Below, in pieces: positions 11,501 to 26,500 of a stretch of 64,000 nucleotides of DNA; position 1 is the stretch's first letter, and each line of letters begins with the position of its first letter. The stretch is from Formicarius rufipectus (Eukaryota; Chordata; Aves; Passeriformes; Formicariidae): the NCBI GenBank assembly GCA_013399695.1, contig VXAU01003158.1, positions 296,343-360,342 on the forward strand, read 5' to 3'. The position numbers and the translations under genes are program-made. Below the pieces are notes generated by a model that worked only from the letters and a program-made list of their open reading frames with translations, did not search any database and was not told the origin of the DNA.

Positions 11501-14500
11501 GCCAGAGAACTGACATGCCTGGGGCTGAGAGCAAACCCTTCTGGCACTGGGACCAGTCCAGGAGGAATGGTCCCTGCTCCTGGGCTGCCTCCATGGATGT
11601 TTGATTTACCAGGAGAGACACAGCCTTAGGGGATGTCTATGCTCTGCAGGTAAAGCCCACCTCAAGGCCAGAATGAGCTGAGCACAGGCTTCCTCAATGC
11701 TGGTTGCACAAAGCTTGGCTTACATCTTCTTCCCAAGGACACTGGTCTGTGCTTCTGGGCAGGTTAGCAGTGTACATGTGTTTGTTTTTTACTCCATTTC
11801 AATACCTTTCACTCCCATGGGTGATGCATTGGGCAAAGCTAGGTTGGGAGCATGGGGCTGTGTGTGTCTGGGAGCCTGCAGAGATCTGTTTGTTTTCACT
11901 CTGCTTTGGACAGAAGATAGACCGAATTGCTGGCTTTATTTGCTATCACATGGCTTGGTAGGGGCAAGTTTGTTAGAGCAGCACTGATTACTTTTAGGGC
12001 AGAACTTTAAAACTGCCTTCCCTTTTCAGCTTGCTCTGCTGCACTCGAAGGTAGCGGTAGGTTATTATCAGTAAAACTAGGTCAGCATGGAGAGCTTTTG
12101 AAAACCCCAATTTCAGAAGCTGTGTGGGTGCTGAAGACAACCCATAGTAACTGTGTATTAATACAGCACAAAATTGTCTGGATCTTTGAAGCCAACTGGG
12201 GTAAATGCATCTGTTCAGTATGTCTTGTGCTTTCTGTAGGTTACAGAAATAAAGGTAATGATATCTACAGCAAGCCTAGTAGCTTGTGGTTAAGCTAAAA
12301 TGCAAGTTCTAGAAGGTGCTTGGTTTCAGGCTTCAGGTGGGATCCAGCAGCCAGCTTATTTTCCAGCCAAACTGGGTTCTTACACTGATGTCCCACATGG
12401 TCTAGATTGAGTCACTTAAACAAGTGCAGTGTAGAAATTTCACAGCATTTGCATCTGGGCTGGGAAGTGGCTCATCCTGTGCACAGTGAGGCCGCTTGGG
12501 GCTGCTTGCCCTGTTGGAGGCTCCGAGGCTGCCTGTGCAATGGATGGAGGGACGGAGAAGGGTCTGGTGCAGACAAGTGTTGAGCTGTGACCTGCCTAAA
12601 TTTTCTTCTTTTGAAAAAGGGGTCGTCTCCCCTTGCAGACTCACAGTGCTGAAATGCAGGACGGAAGGGAAGGACTCCTATTCCACCTGACCACCAGCTG
12701 CAGGGTTACCCTCACTGCTAAGATATCCTCCTGGGTTATCCTTCAGCCATTGAAAATTGTGACTCAGGAGGATTAAAAAGCCCTCCTCCATCAACAAGGC
12801 TCGCTCACAAGCAAATCCACCACCATCTCACTTCTTATTCTTCCCTGATATGAGCCTGGTGAGTGATGGACACTCTTAGTTGGGGAGTGACACAATGAGG
12901 TCTCCCATTGGAAGATGGCTCTCGTGGCTCACCGTGAGTGACTGGGGCTGTGCCTCCAGCAGCTCCCCAGCAGCCCTTCCCTTTGCCACTTGCTAAAGCC
13001 ACTCAGGGGTGCTGCTTTGTTCACATCAATTCCTTTTGCCTCCCGACTCGGCGGATCAGCTGGTCTTGCCCTGGGCAGGGAGCAGTGTTCGAAGGGTGAG
13101 TAATACATCCCTTGTGTTTCCTGCAAGGCTGCTGGCTTATGCTTCCCGGTGGTGGCGTTTGTGGACAGGGAGGCAGGGAGAGGCTGACTGCTGCTGAAGT
13201 ATTAGCTGTGCACCTAGGCAAAAATGCCATTTTCAAGTCAGTGCTTTCTTTATCCGTTCATGCCAGATGCGTATGTCACTGCCAAGAGCAGGCGAGGAGA
13301 CAATTTACCCAGTCCCCGCTGCGATTGTTGGTATTTAGGAGCGACTGAGGACCATAATCATGACCGTAGAGTTACAACACTATTAATAAACTGTGCAGTC
13401 ATTAGGTGAAAGCTCCTGTGCGCGTTTTGAGGTCGCGCGGCTCTAACGCCTCCCCCATGTGTGCTTTCCCGCAGCCGACAATGCCAGCCACCCTTTCCAC
13501 CGCCGCCAACCCAGCAGCACAGCCCCATGTCCTCGCAGGCCGCCGCTGGCCCTCTGCTCCCAGGCTCCTTGCCCCCGCTGCCGGCCCCCGCTGCCGCCCA
13601 GACACCGACGCTGCCGGGCCAGCAGCTGACACCCGATGCCTTCGCCATTGTGGAGCGGGCACAGCAGATGGTAGAGATGCTCTCCGAGGAGAACCACATG
13701 CTGCGGCAGGAGCTGGAGGGCTTCTATGAGAAGGCTGACAAGCTGCAGAAGGTAGGTGGAGAGGTGGGGAATGGGGCCTGGGCAAGGCAACCATCTTGAT
13801 GTCATTGGGTTCCCCAAGCTGTTCTTCATAGTTATGTCACTGCAGTGGGGATGCACCAGTGGCCATCTCTGTTGCCTCTCCATCGTGGTCTCCCAAGAGT
13901 GTAATCCTGTGTCCTATGGGCTCTCCTGACTTTAGGGCAAAACAGGGCAGCCCATCAGATATCTCTCAACTGAGTGTTTTCCCCTTCCGTCCTGCCATAC
14001 TGGTCTCACTGGAGTTTTCCAGGAAGTCTACTGTCGGCAGAGCCTGCTCCTCTTGCAGCTGAGTCATGCAGTGTCTGCACAGGTGTTAGAGCTGCAGGAG
14101 AGAACCATTTGAAGAGCACATCCACACCTGTCCTAAGCAGTCCTGTCCACCACTTGTGTGGTCCTCCATTCTCTTTGGAAGCAAAACAGCCATCGGTGGC
14201 ATTGCTCATTATTTGGAAATGCATTAACTTGGTTGTCTTAGAGGCTTTCACTGACTGTTCTGTGGGTCTCTAAGAACTGATGTTAGACATCCATCTTTGA
14301 ACATGCTGATTTTAGAAGCACTGTCCCGTTACCTGAAAGAGTCATTTGGTAAAGATTTTGCTCAAACCCCCATTTATAGAGGTCCTGCACCTTCTTTTCT
14401 GTATGCATGCAGGTTTTCTCAGTGGAGAAGGGCAATGCCTCTCCTGGGGTGAGAAGATGTAGAGTCAAATCAAACAAAGTTGATGTTTGATCGCTGACTG

Positions 14501-17500
14501 AAGGCAAAGCAGAGGTGCTCCTCAGACCTACTGACCTAGGGTCCCAAGGGCTCAGACTGAATAACCTTCTTAGGTTCTTACACTGCTATTTTATTTCTGT
14601 CTTCTCACTACTTATACCCAAAAAAGGCTGCAGGTCTTTTCTCTCTGAATTTAGGAGTCTTAAGTAGGAGATGAGTTTTTTTCTATGCTGCGCAGATCAG
14701 GATGTTTTTGGAGACACCCTTCACAGAATAAGAGGCAGCTCTGAGAGACCATGTCCCAGCCTCAGGTTGGGGAAAAATCTGTAACAGTTTGGTCAAACAG
14801 GTTAGGAAAAAGACCATTTGTTTTGTAGCTGCTGTCTTTTCTGCCTTCTCCTCTGCAATGAGTTGAGTTTATTCACAGAATTTCCTAAACTTAGTTGAAA
14901 AACTTTTGCAGCAACATTAACTATTTGTGAAGACATCTGCAAAGACTTTAATGCTGACTTCCCTGTGGCCTTTGTGGGCAAATAGAAATATTCCAGCAAT
15001 TAATTTTTCAAAAGCTGTGTTGTTCAGTAAAAGGTTTTTGAGTGCAATGCCCTATAAATATTCCAATTTTCTTTTTCACTCTTGGAAATGGCTCTCTCTT
15101 TATCTTAGATGCCCCGCAAGTCGATTGCATCAGGCACCAACAGAAAAGTATTCAAGCATGGGCTGAAGTCTCACTTCAGTCAACAGAGCATGGACTTGAG
15201 TCCTATTGACTCTGGGGGAATGTAAGCGGAGTATAAAGTGAAACACATACTCAAGTGCATTCCTTCTTCAGGAAACCAAATCCATGATATTCCTCCTGTG
15301 CTGCTTTTTTCTGTGTTTGAACACAAGGACGGGGCAGGCCATTTTCTGTTCCCACAGTTTCAGCTGAACATCACCTCTGAAAATATGATAGCGTTAAATT
15401 GCATACTTGTGGTATGAAAGGTGTGAAAACCCTTCCCTCATGTTAGAAGAGGAAGGCGACAGGAGGAGTACTTCTTGTTTGTCTGTGCATAATAGTTTTA
15501 TTCGAGGTAGGACCACCCTCCCATCACTTTTATTCATTACAGAAGAGGAGAAGAAATCAGCGAAAATTGGCCTGAGTTGTAGGGCTCCCTGGGGCATTTG
15601 TATGAGCAGATCAGCCCTGAGGGTTGTCATATTCTCAGTCATGTGTGAAGACTTTTTTGCAGAAAGGTACAAGGTGGTGATTAATCCTTGTGCTGTTTGA
15701 TGAGCTTTTTAACCTAAAAAGAGCTGAAAGAGAAGTTGTGCACATTCAATTTTGAGCTTTCTTTTTTTTTTTCCTTCAAAACCAAAGCATTATTTTTCAT
15801 TTTCTGAGTGGTGTTATCTTGCTGAAGTTTAATTACCAGGCTGGGCTGGCTCTTTCCCATGCCATGTGTGTGGGTTGTTTGAGTGTGTCGGCTCCAGGAG
15901 CTACCAGACAGAGAAGAGGCTGAACTGTTCTTTCTCCTCCATAAAAGAAGGAAATCCCAGAGCTGTTGAGAAATGCTGACACAATTTATGGCTGTTATTC
16001 TGCTCTCCTTTAATTTTGTTCAGTGCTGATGGAGGTTCTTTCTTTTCCTACAGCAAGCTTTTGCCTCCAGGGCTGCAGGAGACTTGCGTGGTGATGTGTT
16101 TTAGGAAATATCAGCATATAGAAGGCCAAGAAGAGCCCTTGTGGTAACCAGCAGGCTTGGCCAGAATGTTGGGCTGTGGAAACCCACTGCTGTGCTGACA
16201 AATCTGTTTTGCTGTGGTAGGAGCAATCTGGAGCAGGCATCTTTTTCCTGCACCTTGGAGAGGGGGGGCATGGAAACTGCAGGTGTCAGGGCACCCCACT
16301 GAGCATAGTGTCTGGTTGGGATCAGTTAACAATTCAGGAAAGTGCTTTGGTTCTGGAAAATTTACATGAGATAGATTTTTGACTATAGGTCATAGTCATA
16401 GACTAGAATAGACTATTTTAGTTGGAAGGCATCTACAGTGGTCATCTAGTCCAACTGCCTGACCAAGTCAGGGCAAACCAAATTAAAGCATGTTGTTAAG
16501 GGCATTGTTCAAATGCCTTGTAAACTCTGACAGTCTTGGGGCATGGACTCCCTCTCTAGGAAACCTTTTCTAGGGTTTGTCTGCCATCTCAGTAAAGAAA
16601 TGCTTCCTCATGTCCAGTCTGAACCTCCCCACTTGTTTCAACTTTTGTGCTCGTAACTGAGCTGAAAGCAGAAACTGGGGAAGGTAACCAAACCATCATG
16701 TGTGGTTTGGAGGTGCTGCCTGCCCATGGGCTGTGTCTAGACAGAGTGGACCCAGCAGTGTGGGAAGTGCAGGTCTAGGCTGCTGAAGCCTGGCTGTAGG
16801 TTCCTATGCAGGCAGCAGGGTGACAGCTGCAGTGTCCCTGGCAAATCACACCTAAAGCTTAATGAAAGGCACCTAACTCCACAGTGAGTGGAGGTGAGCT
16901 CACACCCTGGCTTCAAAAATCACGAATCTGTCCTACCCATGATTCAAGAGGCCAAAAAAGTGCCAGATTTAGAAAGGTATGTGGAAGGCTATATATATAT
17001 ATATATCTTGTGGTTTTCCAGCCTGTGCACATTATCAAGCTTTCCTCCACAAACACTGTGTGCAGGAGCAGATTCCCACATCAGTGTTGATCATTCATTC
17101 CCACAGCAAAGATTTTACCAAAGCTGTATCACTTAATGTGACATTATCTTATTTAAAAATAAGTTGGATGGATTGAACTGGCCAGCAAAACTCTGCCCAG
17201 GACTATTCTCCTGTCAGTCTTTTCCTTTCAAGTTCACTGCTAAGAGCTTCCTCTGTAGTATGCCACATTTAAAGGAGATAAAGTTAAGAAGATTGAAAAA
17301 CCAAAACAATTGGTTTGGTCTGTTACAGAGTTTCTTCTTGTATAGAGCAGTCTTCAGTCAAGGATGGAAAAGTATGAACCACAATAGTTTAAAATTGATG
17401 TGAGGTCATAACTGAACCTAACATACTTCTGTGGGCATGCGAGCTTAGAGATAAGTTTTGTATCAGAAACCTGGCAGAATAATAAACGTTGCCTTCTACA

Positions 17501-20500
17501 ACCCTTTCTAAGAGAGAATCATGGCTAGACTTCGTGAACGAAGATTTGGGAGGGTTTTACCCACGCTTGCTGCAAGTGCGCTGGTGGCTGATCCCTCAAG
17601 CCTGTGCAGTGGATTTTTTAGGTGGGGCACAGCGTGCGCAGAACTGGCCCCACCCTTTACTCCTGAGGTTCATCTGCCAGGGCCTAGCAAGCTTGGATGG
17701 TGACAGCGAGGTCCTCAGGATGTAGGTTTGGTTAGAGTATCTCTCCCTTAGATGGATGGCCTGACAGGGCTAAGCGAGCTCCATCTGCCCGGGTTTGGAG
17801 TTAGAGTTGTCCCTCTCCTAGGATGGCTGCTGGGCGGCTGACAAGCCCATCCTGCCCGAGGACACACTTTGTCTGACCCTTCAGTTGAGACCTGACCAGC
17901 ATGGGAGACCCTACTGGAGGCATAAACCACCACCAGCATAGCTCACAACCTCATAAGGGCACACAAACTTCTCCCCCACGACAAGGGGGTGTCTGTGGAG
18001 AAGAGAGAATAAGAGAGAATACAGCCTACACAAATATACTATATCCTTTTTTAGTCCTCTTGGATGGCATTAAAGCAGTCACTTTGATCATAGAACAAAG
18101 GCAACCAAGCAGTTCCATCAAGTCCAGCCCACCTCAGGCTTTTTTGGGAGCTGCCAATGGGGTGTCATGAGGTGTTGTGATGTAGTGAGCTGGCCCACAG
18201 GGTTTTTGCAGGGATCCCCACTGCAGGAACCTCCGGCATTGTTGAGGCTTCACACCATCCTCTGCTAGGGAGATGAGTCATTGTAGAGTTGGTGCCTGGC
18301 ATGACACTTGGCATGAGCATTGCCCTTACCCCGGTGTCTCAAAACATGCTGGACAAATGCTGGGACTGGGCACATTCCTGTGGGGCGTTAACAGGAGCTC
18401 TCTCTCCTTTCAGTTTGAAACAGAGATTCAGAGGATTTCAGAAGCTTATGAGAGCTTGGTCAAGACCACCACTAAGAGGGAGTCTCTGGACAAAGCAATG
18501 AGAAACAAACTTGAAGGAGAAATTAGGAGACTTCATGACTTCAACAGGGATCTCCGTGGTATGTTACAGTTGCTTGTGTTTTGTTTTTTTTTCCCTCTGG
18601 TTGATACATGTTTTACTTACAAGCTCCAGAGCAGCAGGCTTTAGAAGAGTGGCTTCACACACTATTTAGATAAAAGTTGTGAAAAATAAGGCCCTGCCCA
18701 CTGGTATAAGTCAAAACTGCTGTTACTCCCCTGCTGGCAAAAAAACCCAGCAAAGTATGAGAGTCAGCTTCTGATGGTACCTTTGTGTTCACCTCTTGCA
18801 ACTATAGATTTGACAGCAGGGCCACCAGTCACGATATCTTGTCTAGATCTAATGAGTTGAAGAGCAAATTGCACTGCAGAGCAGTGCTGTGCTACCCATA
18901 AATCTCCAAGTTACATGCCTTCATAACCAGTAGTGAGAAGGCCATCTCTTTTTTGTATTAAAGACATAAAATAGAGGGTTTACCCTTTTGGGAAGGGAAG
19001 TAGAGCATATGTTGGGTAATTATTGGCCATACAGGTTCCTGAATGGGGGTGCTTTGGTACCTGGTTGTGCAATGAGATGCCTTCTGCAAGCTGACTTAAC
19101 ACTTTTTGCAATGGTGCATGGTGGGTCACATCGTCTTTTTGGAGGACGGAAGTATCTGAAGGCACAGTCTTCCCTGGAAGCTTCACAGAAAACTGTCCCT
19201 GGCTGCAGAAACTACTCCTTTCCTATGGCACCTGGAAGGATTGGTGTCACTGGGCCAGGGGCTGCCTCCCCCCAGGAGGCACTAGGGGCAGCTCTTCACC
19301 GCAGGAAAGCATCCATCCCCTTCCAAAGCTGGGTAATTAAGATTGCAGTTGCCTCGTGCATTTCGAACAGTGTGAGAGATGAACTGCCTGGGCACATCAG
19401 CTGTGAATGGCAGGGGCTTTTCCCCCAGTTTCTGTAAATCTGAACAACACAGCTTCATGGAAGAGGTCAAAGGCCTCATCTTTTATGTATGTCAGCCTCC
19501 ATTTTAATGTCCTCCTTCAGAGAGTCTATTTATATTGCTCTGCTGGCATGCATCTTATTTTCTCGGTTGGCCTACAATTTTATATACATATATTTATACT
19601 TGAAGTATTTCCTGTTTTTTGCAGAACGTCTGGAGACGGCCAACAGGCAGCTGGCCAGCAGAGACTTTGATGGGCACGAGGATAAGGCAACAGAGGGCCT
19701 TTATACCTCTCAGAGTGAGTACTGTGCCTGTCTGTTTGGAAGGTACACACAGATAGATATATAGATATATATATGCAGACACATGGTGAAGGTAAATACT
19801 TAACTAGTAATTGTTATTGTGCTTGTGCTTGGTTTTCCCTCAGCAAATTCATCACATATTCTTACTTAAGCTGCAGACTGAATTATTTAGGGTGGGTTTT
19901 TTTGTCTCTGAGCACCAGAACCAAGCAGTGGGAATTAATGGTAACTTATGGTAACTTAATAGTAACAACTTAGCTTATTTTTTATAAATACTTATCTGAA
20001 ATTGTGAAGTGTTGCTTGCAGGGATCATCTCTGGAGATGCATGCTTCTTAGGGAAGCCAGATTCTTCTCTTGCTTGGGAAAAGCCAGAGCAACCTCTGCA
20101 GTGTCTGGTTTGGCTAGCAGGAAGATGAGCAGAGCTGAACTATACTTTTCACAAAGGACTGAAGAGACAAAGATTTTACAACTTCTACTGCTATGAAAGC
20201 ATCCATTCCCAACAAATTTTAGGCTTCCATAATGGCTGGGCATAGTGCTGCAGATTTCCTTGCCATGCACTAATGTGTGTGAGATCATCCAACCCAAAAC
20301 CCGAGTAGCTGGATGCTGTGTGGCAGTGTGTGACTTATTTTTATCCTGAGCATCTTCAGCACACTTCCAGAAGGGCTTGACCACCTGAGAGCTGTGCAGT
20401 ACCCTGCAAGCTTAAATCCTGTTGAAACTCAATGCCACGTACAGCTAATCCTTCTATTTTATTTATTGCACCAAGAGCTTCCTTGGAAAAGAGCTTCCAA

Positions 20501-23500
20501 CTGCAGTGGAGAACTGTCCACCTCCATTAGCAGTGTAGTGTTTGATACTAGTCAAGATGCTTCACCAGCAGCCCTGCAACATCCACCAACTGCTCCAAAT
20601 GCTGGAGATCCTTCTCCTGGCTCCCAGCAGCAGTGATGATGCCAGCACAGCTGATCATTTGGTGCATGTGTTCACAAACCAGAGGAGAATCTGGCGATCT
20701 TTTCCATGATGATCTTTGCCATGTTAGCAGATGGCCTAAGGATGTGTAGATACTGCTGCGAATCCAAGAGGATGATCTGTTAAGGAAATAGCATTGTTGT
20801 GTAAGTCTTGTCATCCCTAGGAAGAGTTCAGATGGGATAAGCTGCATAGTGGAAGTTGGATACTGGAATCTGTTCTCTTCATATAGGGGCAGCCTGGTAG
20901 TGTTGCTATATACTGTTGGCTACAAGGGGCAGTTAAATCCCCAGAATGGACTAAATTTATTTTCCAGCACACAAACATATTTCTGCTTCTGCTGATAAAT
21001 AGCAATGAAACTTTGTGCTGTGTGCTCTGCATGTTACTGCAATCAATTCACAGCTTACAAACAAATATAGCTTTCCAGATCCTATCACATAAGACGGTCT
21101 GGACGCTTGGAGTGTCTCCTGGCTAGGCCAGAGAGCTAAATGTTAGTAATGCAATGCAAAGTGCTTCCAAGAATAGAAAAATGGGCATGTGTAAAGCAAG
21201 TCCTCTTCAGTCATGTTCTTTGGGCTGCTAGGACATACACACTAATGACCTTGATGTCACTGTGTCTGCCTAAAACACCCTTCCAAGAGTCCATAAAAGG
21301 TTTGGCTTGAAAGTCCTCTATTGCTGACTGCATTTATATACTGATGGTTGTGACTCTTCCCCAGGGGCAGACCATGGCCATGGTTGGATTGCATCTCATT
21401 GCCAACCTGGGGGCTTTTACAAGCACAGTTTGTACCCTCATATCTTTTAGTGGGATACAGAGATAGAAAACTGAGTTTTAGCTGCTGTATATTCCCTTGT
21501 CTACTGAGATATAAAAAGTCATTTTTAGAAGAAGAGAAAAAAATTTGTTGTGAAACCCATTTGTTACTTTTTTCCTAAGGATTGCAGCTTACTAAGTCAG
21601 ATTCATAAATGCAAATCTTAATTTTCATTAGGAAAGCAAAAGCAGATTTCTAGTCTCTATGGTTGTGGAAAACAGCCTGGAAACATGACCATTAACATGC
21701 CCTACCCAAGTTATGTAGGAAGACTCCAACATCAGCAGGTTCCTAAAAGTTACCATTTTTAAGCCACTCTCAAAATAATTTGAAGAAGGAAAGATAAAAT
21801 TCTTGAGGATGGTAGTGCTGACCACAAAGTTTTATGTGGTAGAACTCCAGTAGTAGGAAAAACTCCCTGAAGCTGATGTGAAGAAGTGTTGAGAGCTGTT
21901 CAGGAAATTTTTCTTGCCAACTTTCTAGTGTTTATTATTTTGCATACAGCATAATTTGTCCTCCTTTGGAGGGATAGAAAGCATAATGCAGCAGGGCAGG
22001 CTGAGTGCTTCAGGTTCCCTGAATGGAAGTTGAAAGTGAAGATCCCAAGTCCTGTTTTGCTATGTGTAATGTGAAACATGGGTTTCAGATCTGGAGCAGA
22101 GCACATTCGGTCCCAGCATGAGAGGGTGGAGTGCCACAGGGTTGAAACAGCATTCATCTTCCAGCTTCTTCACCCTCTAATGGCATTAGCTCCTGGGTAA
22201 TTTGCCCACAGGTACACTTCTGTACAATATATATTAATGTTCTTCTGGTCAGTATGATTGAAGTAAATGTATTTTCATTGAAGGAAGAGGTCTGCATGTC
22301 CTATATAAAATTCCCTGCCAACAAAGAAAGATTAAGGCTGTGTCATACCAAGACTGATCGTGGTGGCAGTCAGCGGCATGCTGTGTGCATCACTTGCTAG
22401 ACTTTGCTTGTGGACTCTGCAGTGACCAGTGTGCCAGTGTTGCTGCCACGGTTTCTTGTTATGAGGTGCTAATTCCTCTTTCAAGGATAAATGGGAAGAC
22501 AGCCAGGTGGGTTTGGACTCACCTTGGTCCACCTTTGCCTTATTGCACATGGCTCAGCTCATATGCATCCCCCCTTGCCACAGACACCTACTGATGGTGT
22601 GGAAATTAAATTTGTTCTCATCCTACCTGACTGTAAAGAGGAATGTGGGTAGTTCAGGTCTGAAATGGACTGGCTTTGGCCATGTGAAGTTTTCTGACCC
22701 TGCCTGGGGCTTCCAGCTTGCGTGGTCACATTTGGGTGGGATAGGCTGGATTTTGAGGCAGATTTTCCACATTTCAGTTATTTTTGGAGAACTTTTCACT
22801 TTGGTTAAAAAATAATAAATTCTGTAATGCTGTGTTTTAAAAGTCAAAAATCAAAACAACATTTAATTGATGCCAAATTAATTTTTTGAGGAAATTTTAA
22901 TTTCTGGAGGATTTCCAAGTGCTCTATTTTTGTTGTCATTCAGAACGAAGGCCAGATTTTGAAATCTCAGGTTTCACTGAGTGAAATCTCAATCCCTTGC
23001 TCACTCCAGTCGTTAACTATGTGCATTCTGACATCAGGGATCCTGTGATTTGCCTGTGACACTTGTGTTCCGTGAAATGGCTTCTCAGCACTACAGGGCA
23101 GAGGCAGAACGAGCCAAGCATTTCCCCAGGCAGCTTGCCAGCAAAGTCAATGGTGGGCCTGTAGTTTGTTGCTGAAGAAAAAGATATGAGCAAAGCTGAC
23201 TGATTTTAGCCAGTTGTGGGTTTTTTTAAAGTAGTTTTAAATCTTACCCAAAAAAGGGATTATTTTTGTGCACTGAGGTTATCTACGTGCTTTCATCTTG
23301 CTTGGGATGTGTTAAGGTGCTTAATAGGATGAGAGCACTGGCCACTGGATCCTTAGGTCATGCAGGTCTGGAAAGTTCCCTTGGGCCCCTGTGGACCTGA
23401 AATGTCTTCCACAGCCTGCATTTCTCTGCATGCCCAGAGAAAGCCCATACAGATGCCTTCTATCTTACTCTTACTGCTTTCCCCTCTTTCCATTTTCAGG

Positions 23501-26500
23501 CTGTACAGCACAGATTTGTGTTTATTGTATGGCTTCTTCATGCTTTATGTGTGTCATGATCTCCATCCTTGCAAATATAAACGACCAGGCACAGCACAAC
23601 CCACATCCATGGGTCTGAGGTTTCTTGGCCAAATCCCAAAATTTTGCTGAGCAGCCTGCTTGCAGTTCAGCAGAACGGAAAACCGTGAGGCAGTGCTCAT
23701 GTCCATGAGCTCTGCTAGTGCAGATGCAGCCCCAGCTGCCACTTGTCTCTGCTGCTGGTGCTCACGTTAGGCTGGGCAGAGGGGCTGGGTGTTGGCAGTA
23801 GAAGCCTCTTGCCCACTGTGTCTCAGCACTGTGTTGTAATGGCCCTACTCGCTGCTGCTTCTTATAATTTTTGCTTTTCTAGGAAGTGGCAGCTTACCTT
23901 TGGTGTGTAGCCTTAGGCTTGTGAGCTGTCCTCATGGAAATGGCTCTTGTTCTTGTCTTTCTTTCAGACAAAGAGCACTTGAAGGAGAAGGAAAAGTTGG
24001 AGATGGAGCTGGCAGCTGTGCGTTCTGCCAATGAGGACCAGCGGAGGCACATCGAAATCCTTGACCAGGCCCTGAACAATGCGCAAGCCAAGGTCATCAA
24101 ACTGGAAGAGGAGGTGAGGCACAAGCAATATTTCTGTGCTCTGAGGTTAGATGTGGCTCACAGTTAGGCCTTTAGCCATCCAAGTCCTGATTCTCTTTTA
24201 GCCACAGTGTGGTAGGTCTTCACATTACCCTTGTGCTGGTCCTCTTGTAGAGAAAATATCTAGTTGTACAATACTGAAACAAACACGCAAAGAAGACCAC
24301 AGTCATAGATGTTTCCAGAGCAGAGCCTTCAATATGCAACCAGGAGCAAGACCAGACTCAGCTAGCTGGTGGCTGAGGTACTGGTACAACTTCAAGAAAA
24401 ATCAAATTAAAAACTGACTACTCACTGGCCTTGGACTGTGATAAAGATATGTGATGTTGGTGCATCCCATTTCTTGCCAGTGAATACCAGGAGGCTTTTG
24501 AGATGTGCATATCAACACAGCAGTGCAGGTCTTGGTAACTTCACATTTTTACAGATCTGGCTGGAAGCAGAGTGACCAGGATTTAGAGGTACAGAGAACT
24601 ACAGGTTTTATTTGAGAGCTGAAGAGAACCTGTCGTACCATGAGACCTAGGAAGTGCAAAACTCCCAAGAGGTCATGTGAGGAGCAAGGAAAGCTTTTCT
24701 CAAATACCTGCAAGTATTGGGTTCTGTTCATTGTCTTAGAAAGATGAGGAGTGAATTGATCTCAGTGATATTTGAATGTTTCCTATGAGTGTATCCAGCA
24801 GACAGATCCCTTGGTAGGCTAACTAATGGTTAATTAGAATCTGGAGGATTTATGATACTATATGTAAGTGCTGAAGGCACTGCTGTTTTGTTCCTAACCA
24901 TTAGGCCATTCTGACTTCCTATTTAGAAACATTTTAAAAACTCCATTTCCTCCAGTGGATACACTCAGCAGTGAGAAAGGGATCACACTGAGTTTTACTG
25001 CTCCTTTGTTAAGACTAAAGTCTGCTCGATGTCCTGGTGTATTTGGGCCAGTCCCTTTGGGGCAGCTGCAGGAGCCAATGTACCTTTAATCTGTACATAA
25101 TTCACTTGACACTGTTTGGCTTAAAGGCAACCTGAGGTTTTCTATTTGCATTTCATTAGAAAGTGGCTGAATAAAGGAATGTTTTAGGTGGAAACACATG
25201 CACCTACAGTCCTGGCATCGTGCAGGGGATGGGAAGAAATACGTTTAGCTCCTGTCCACTCCACAGACTGTCAGTGTGGTATTGGCAAATGACATTGGCT
25301 TGCTGAGTACACACAAGTGAAGGCAGAAGCATGAATACTGATTCCCAGGCAGGTGGTGCATGAAGCCACCTTAAGGCCTGCTGGGTTGTAGTAAATAGGT
25401 TTGCAGCCTTAGGGCTCTGTCTGTAAGAGCTTGGCAGTAGCCAGATTTTAGTCTAGTTATCCAACAGAAATGTACCTCTGCTGGATCCTGGATTGTGGAC
25501 TGGTGGAGCTGAGGAAAGGTTAAAGGTTCCCCCCTAGAGAGCTCCTAACCTTGTGCTAGCACATGGCAGATATTATGGTGGTGGTAACTTCCTGTCTGGG
25601 ACACTGTAGGTGGTACAGAGGTAGTAACCGCTTGTCTGGGGCATGGTGGATCTCGGAGGTGACACATACAAGTGATGCAATGGTATTTAGCAGAGTTTGT
25701 CTGTCAGAGCCCTCAGCCTATGGGACAAACTTATGTTGGCCTGATAGTTTTTAACTGCTTTTTCATTCTAGGAGTAGTCCAAATTAGTTTTATCCCAGCT
25801 GCCGTGTTTTCATTGTTGAAGGCAGTATCAGGCAGCTCAGGTGAAGTGCAGTTAATCCGAGGCTGCTGGCATGTGCCCAAGCTCCTGGACTCCCTTTCCC
25901 TTGTTTTTGTCTTGTTTCATGGATAAATCAGAGCACCTTTTCAAGCGTCTTCAATGTTTCTGGATCTTAATTTGTCACATGCAACAGATACAGTTGCAGT
26001 GTTAAACCTTCATCTTAAACCCAGGATTTTAATTATAATTGGGAGTATATTGAAGGAAACACAAAATCGCTTAAATTAAAAGGGCTGTTACTGTTAACAG
26101 TGCTCTAGCTCATGCACTGCTCTGTAAATCCACACATATTTTTTCTGTCAGCAGAATGTAATTAAATGTAACAGCTTTTTAAATCAAGCCTTGAGAAATA
26201 AGCAGTAGCTACTAAGTTAAATTAAGATAAGAGAGTGTACTATGTAAATCTGCATTATGCTGAGTGCCTGCTAGTAGAAGGATTTAATTCAAAAATACGT
26301 AGGTGGTATTCTCTCAACATGTCATTTATGAGACTGCTGGTGGAATTGTGTGTCTGGTCCATGGTTTGGATAGAAGAATAGATAATCAGACGGGGTTCAG
26401 AAAACAGCTGTAGAATTTACTTGAGGCCTAGAAACTGTTCTTTGCTATGAACCGTTGAAGGGAAGAGGTGTCTGAGCTCCAGTGCACATGAATCACAGAA

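Larger units (their letters stand above)
13752..18413 (+). other. AMOTL1 intron B-C (4.7 kb)
   Basis: No exon recognised. It contains a minus-strand CR1 fragment (16386-16640), a (TA)8 tract (16990-17006) and otherwise unique sequence. A GC-richer patch at 17.5-17.9 kb repeats similar CATCTGCC/GATGG phrases loosely. Confidence 0.75.

Noticed and set aside
13358..13883. Open frames of 107-146 codons around exon B
   Set aside because: Same GC-rich shadow effect. The frame that splices in phase with exons A and C is the real one.
18085..18140. Possible CR1 remnant starting atcatagaacaaaggcaacc
   Set aside because: Only the opening atcatagaa and a tccatcaagtcca phrase resemble CR1. Too weak.
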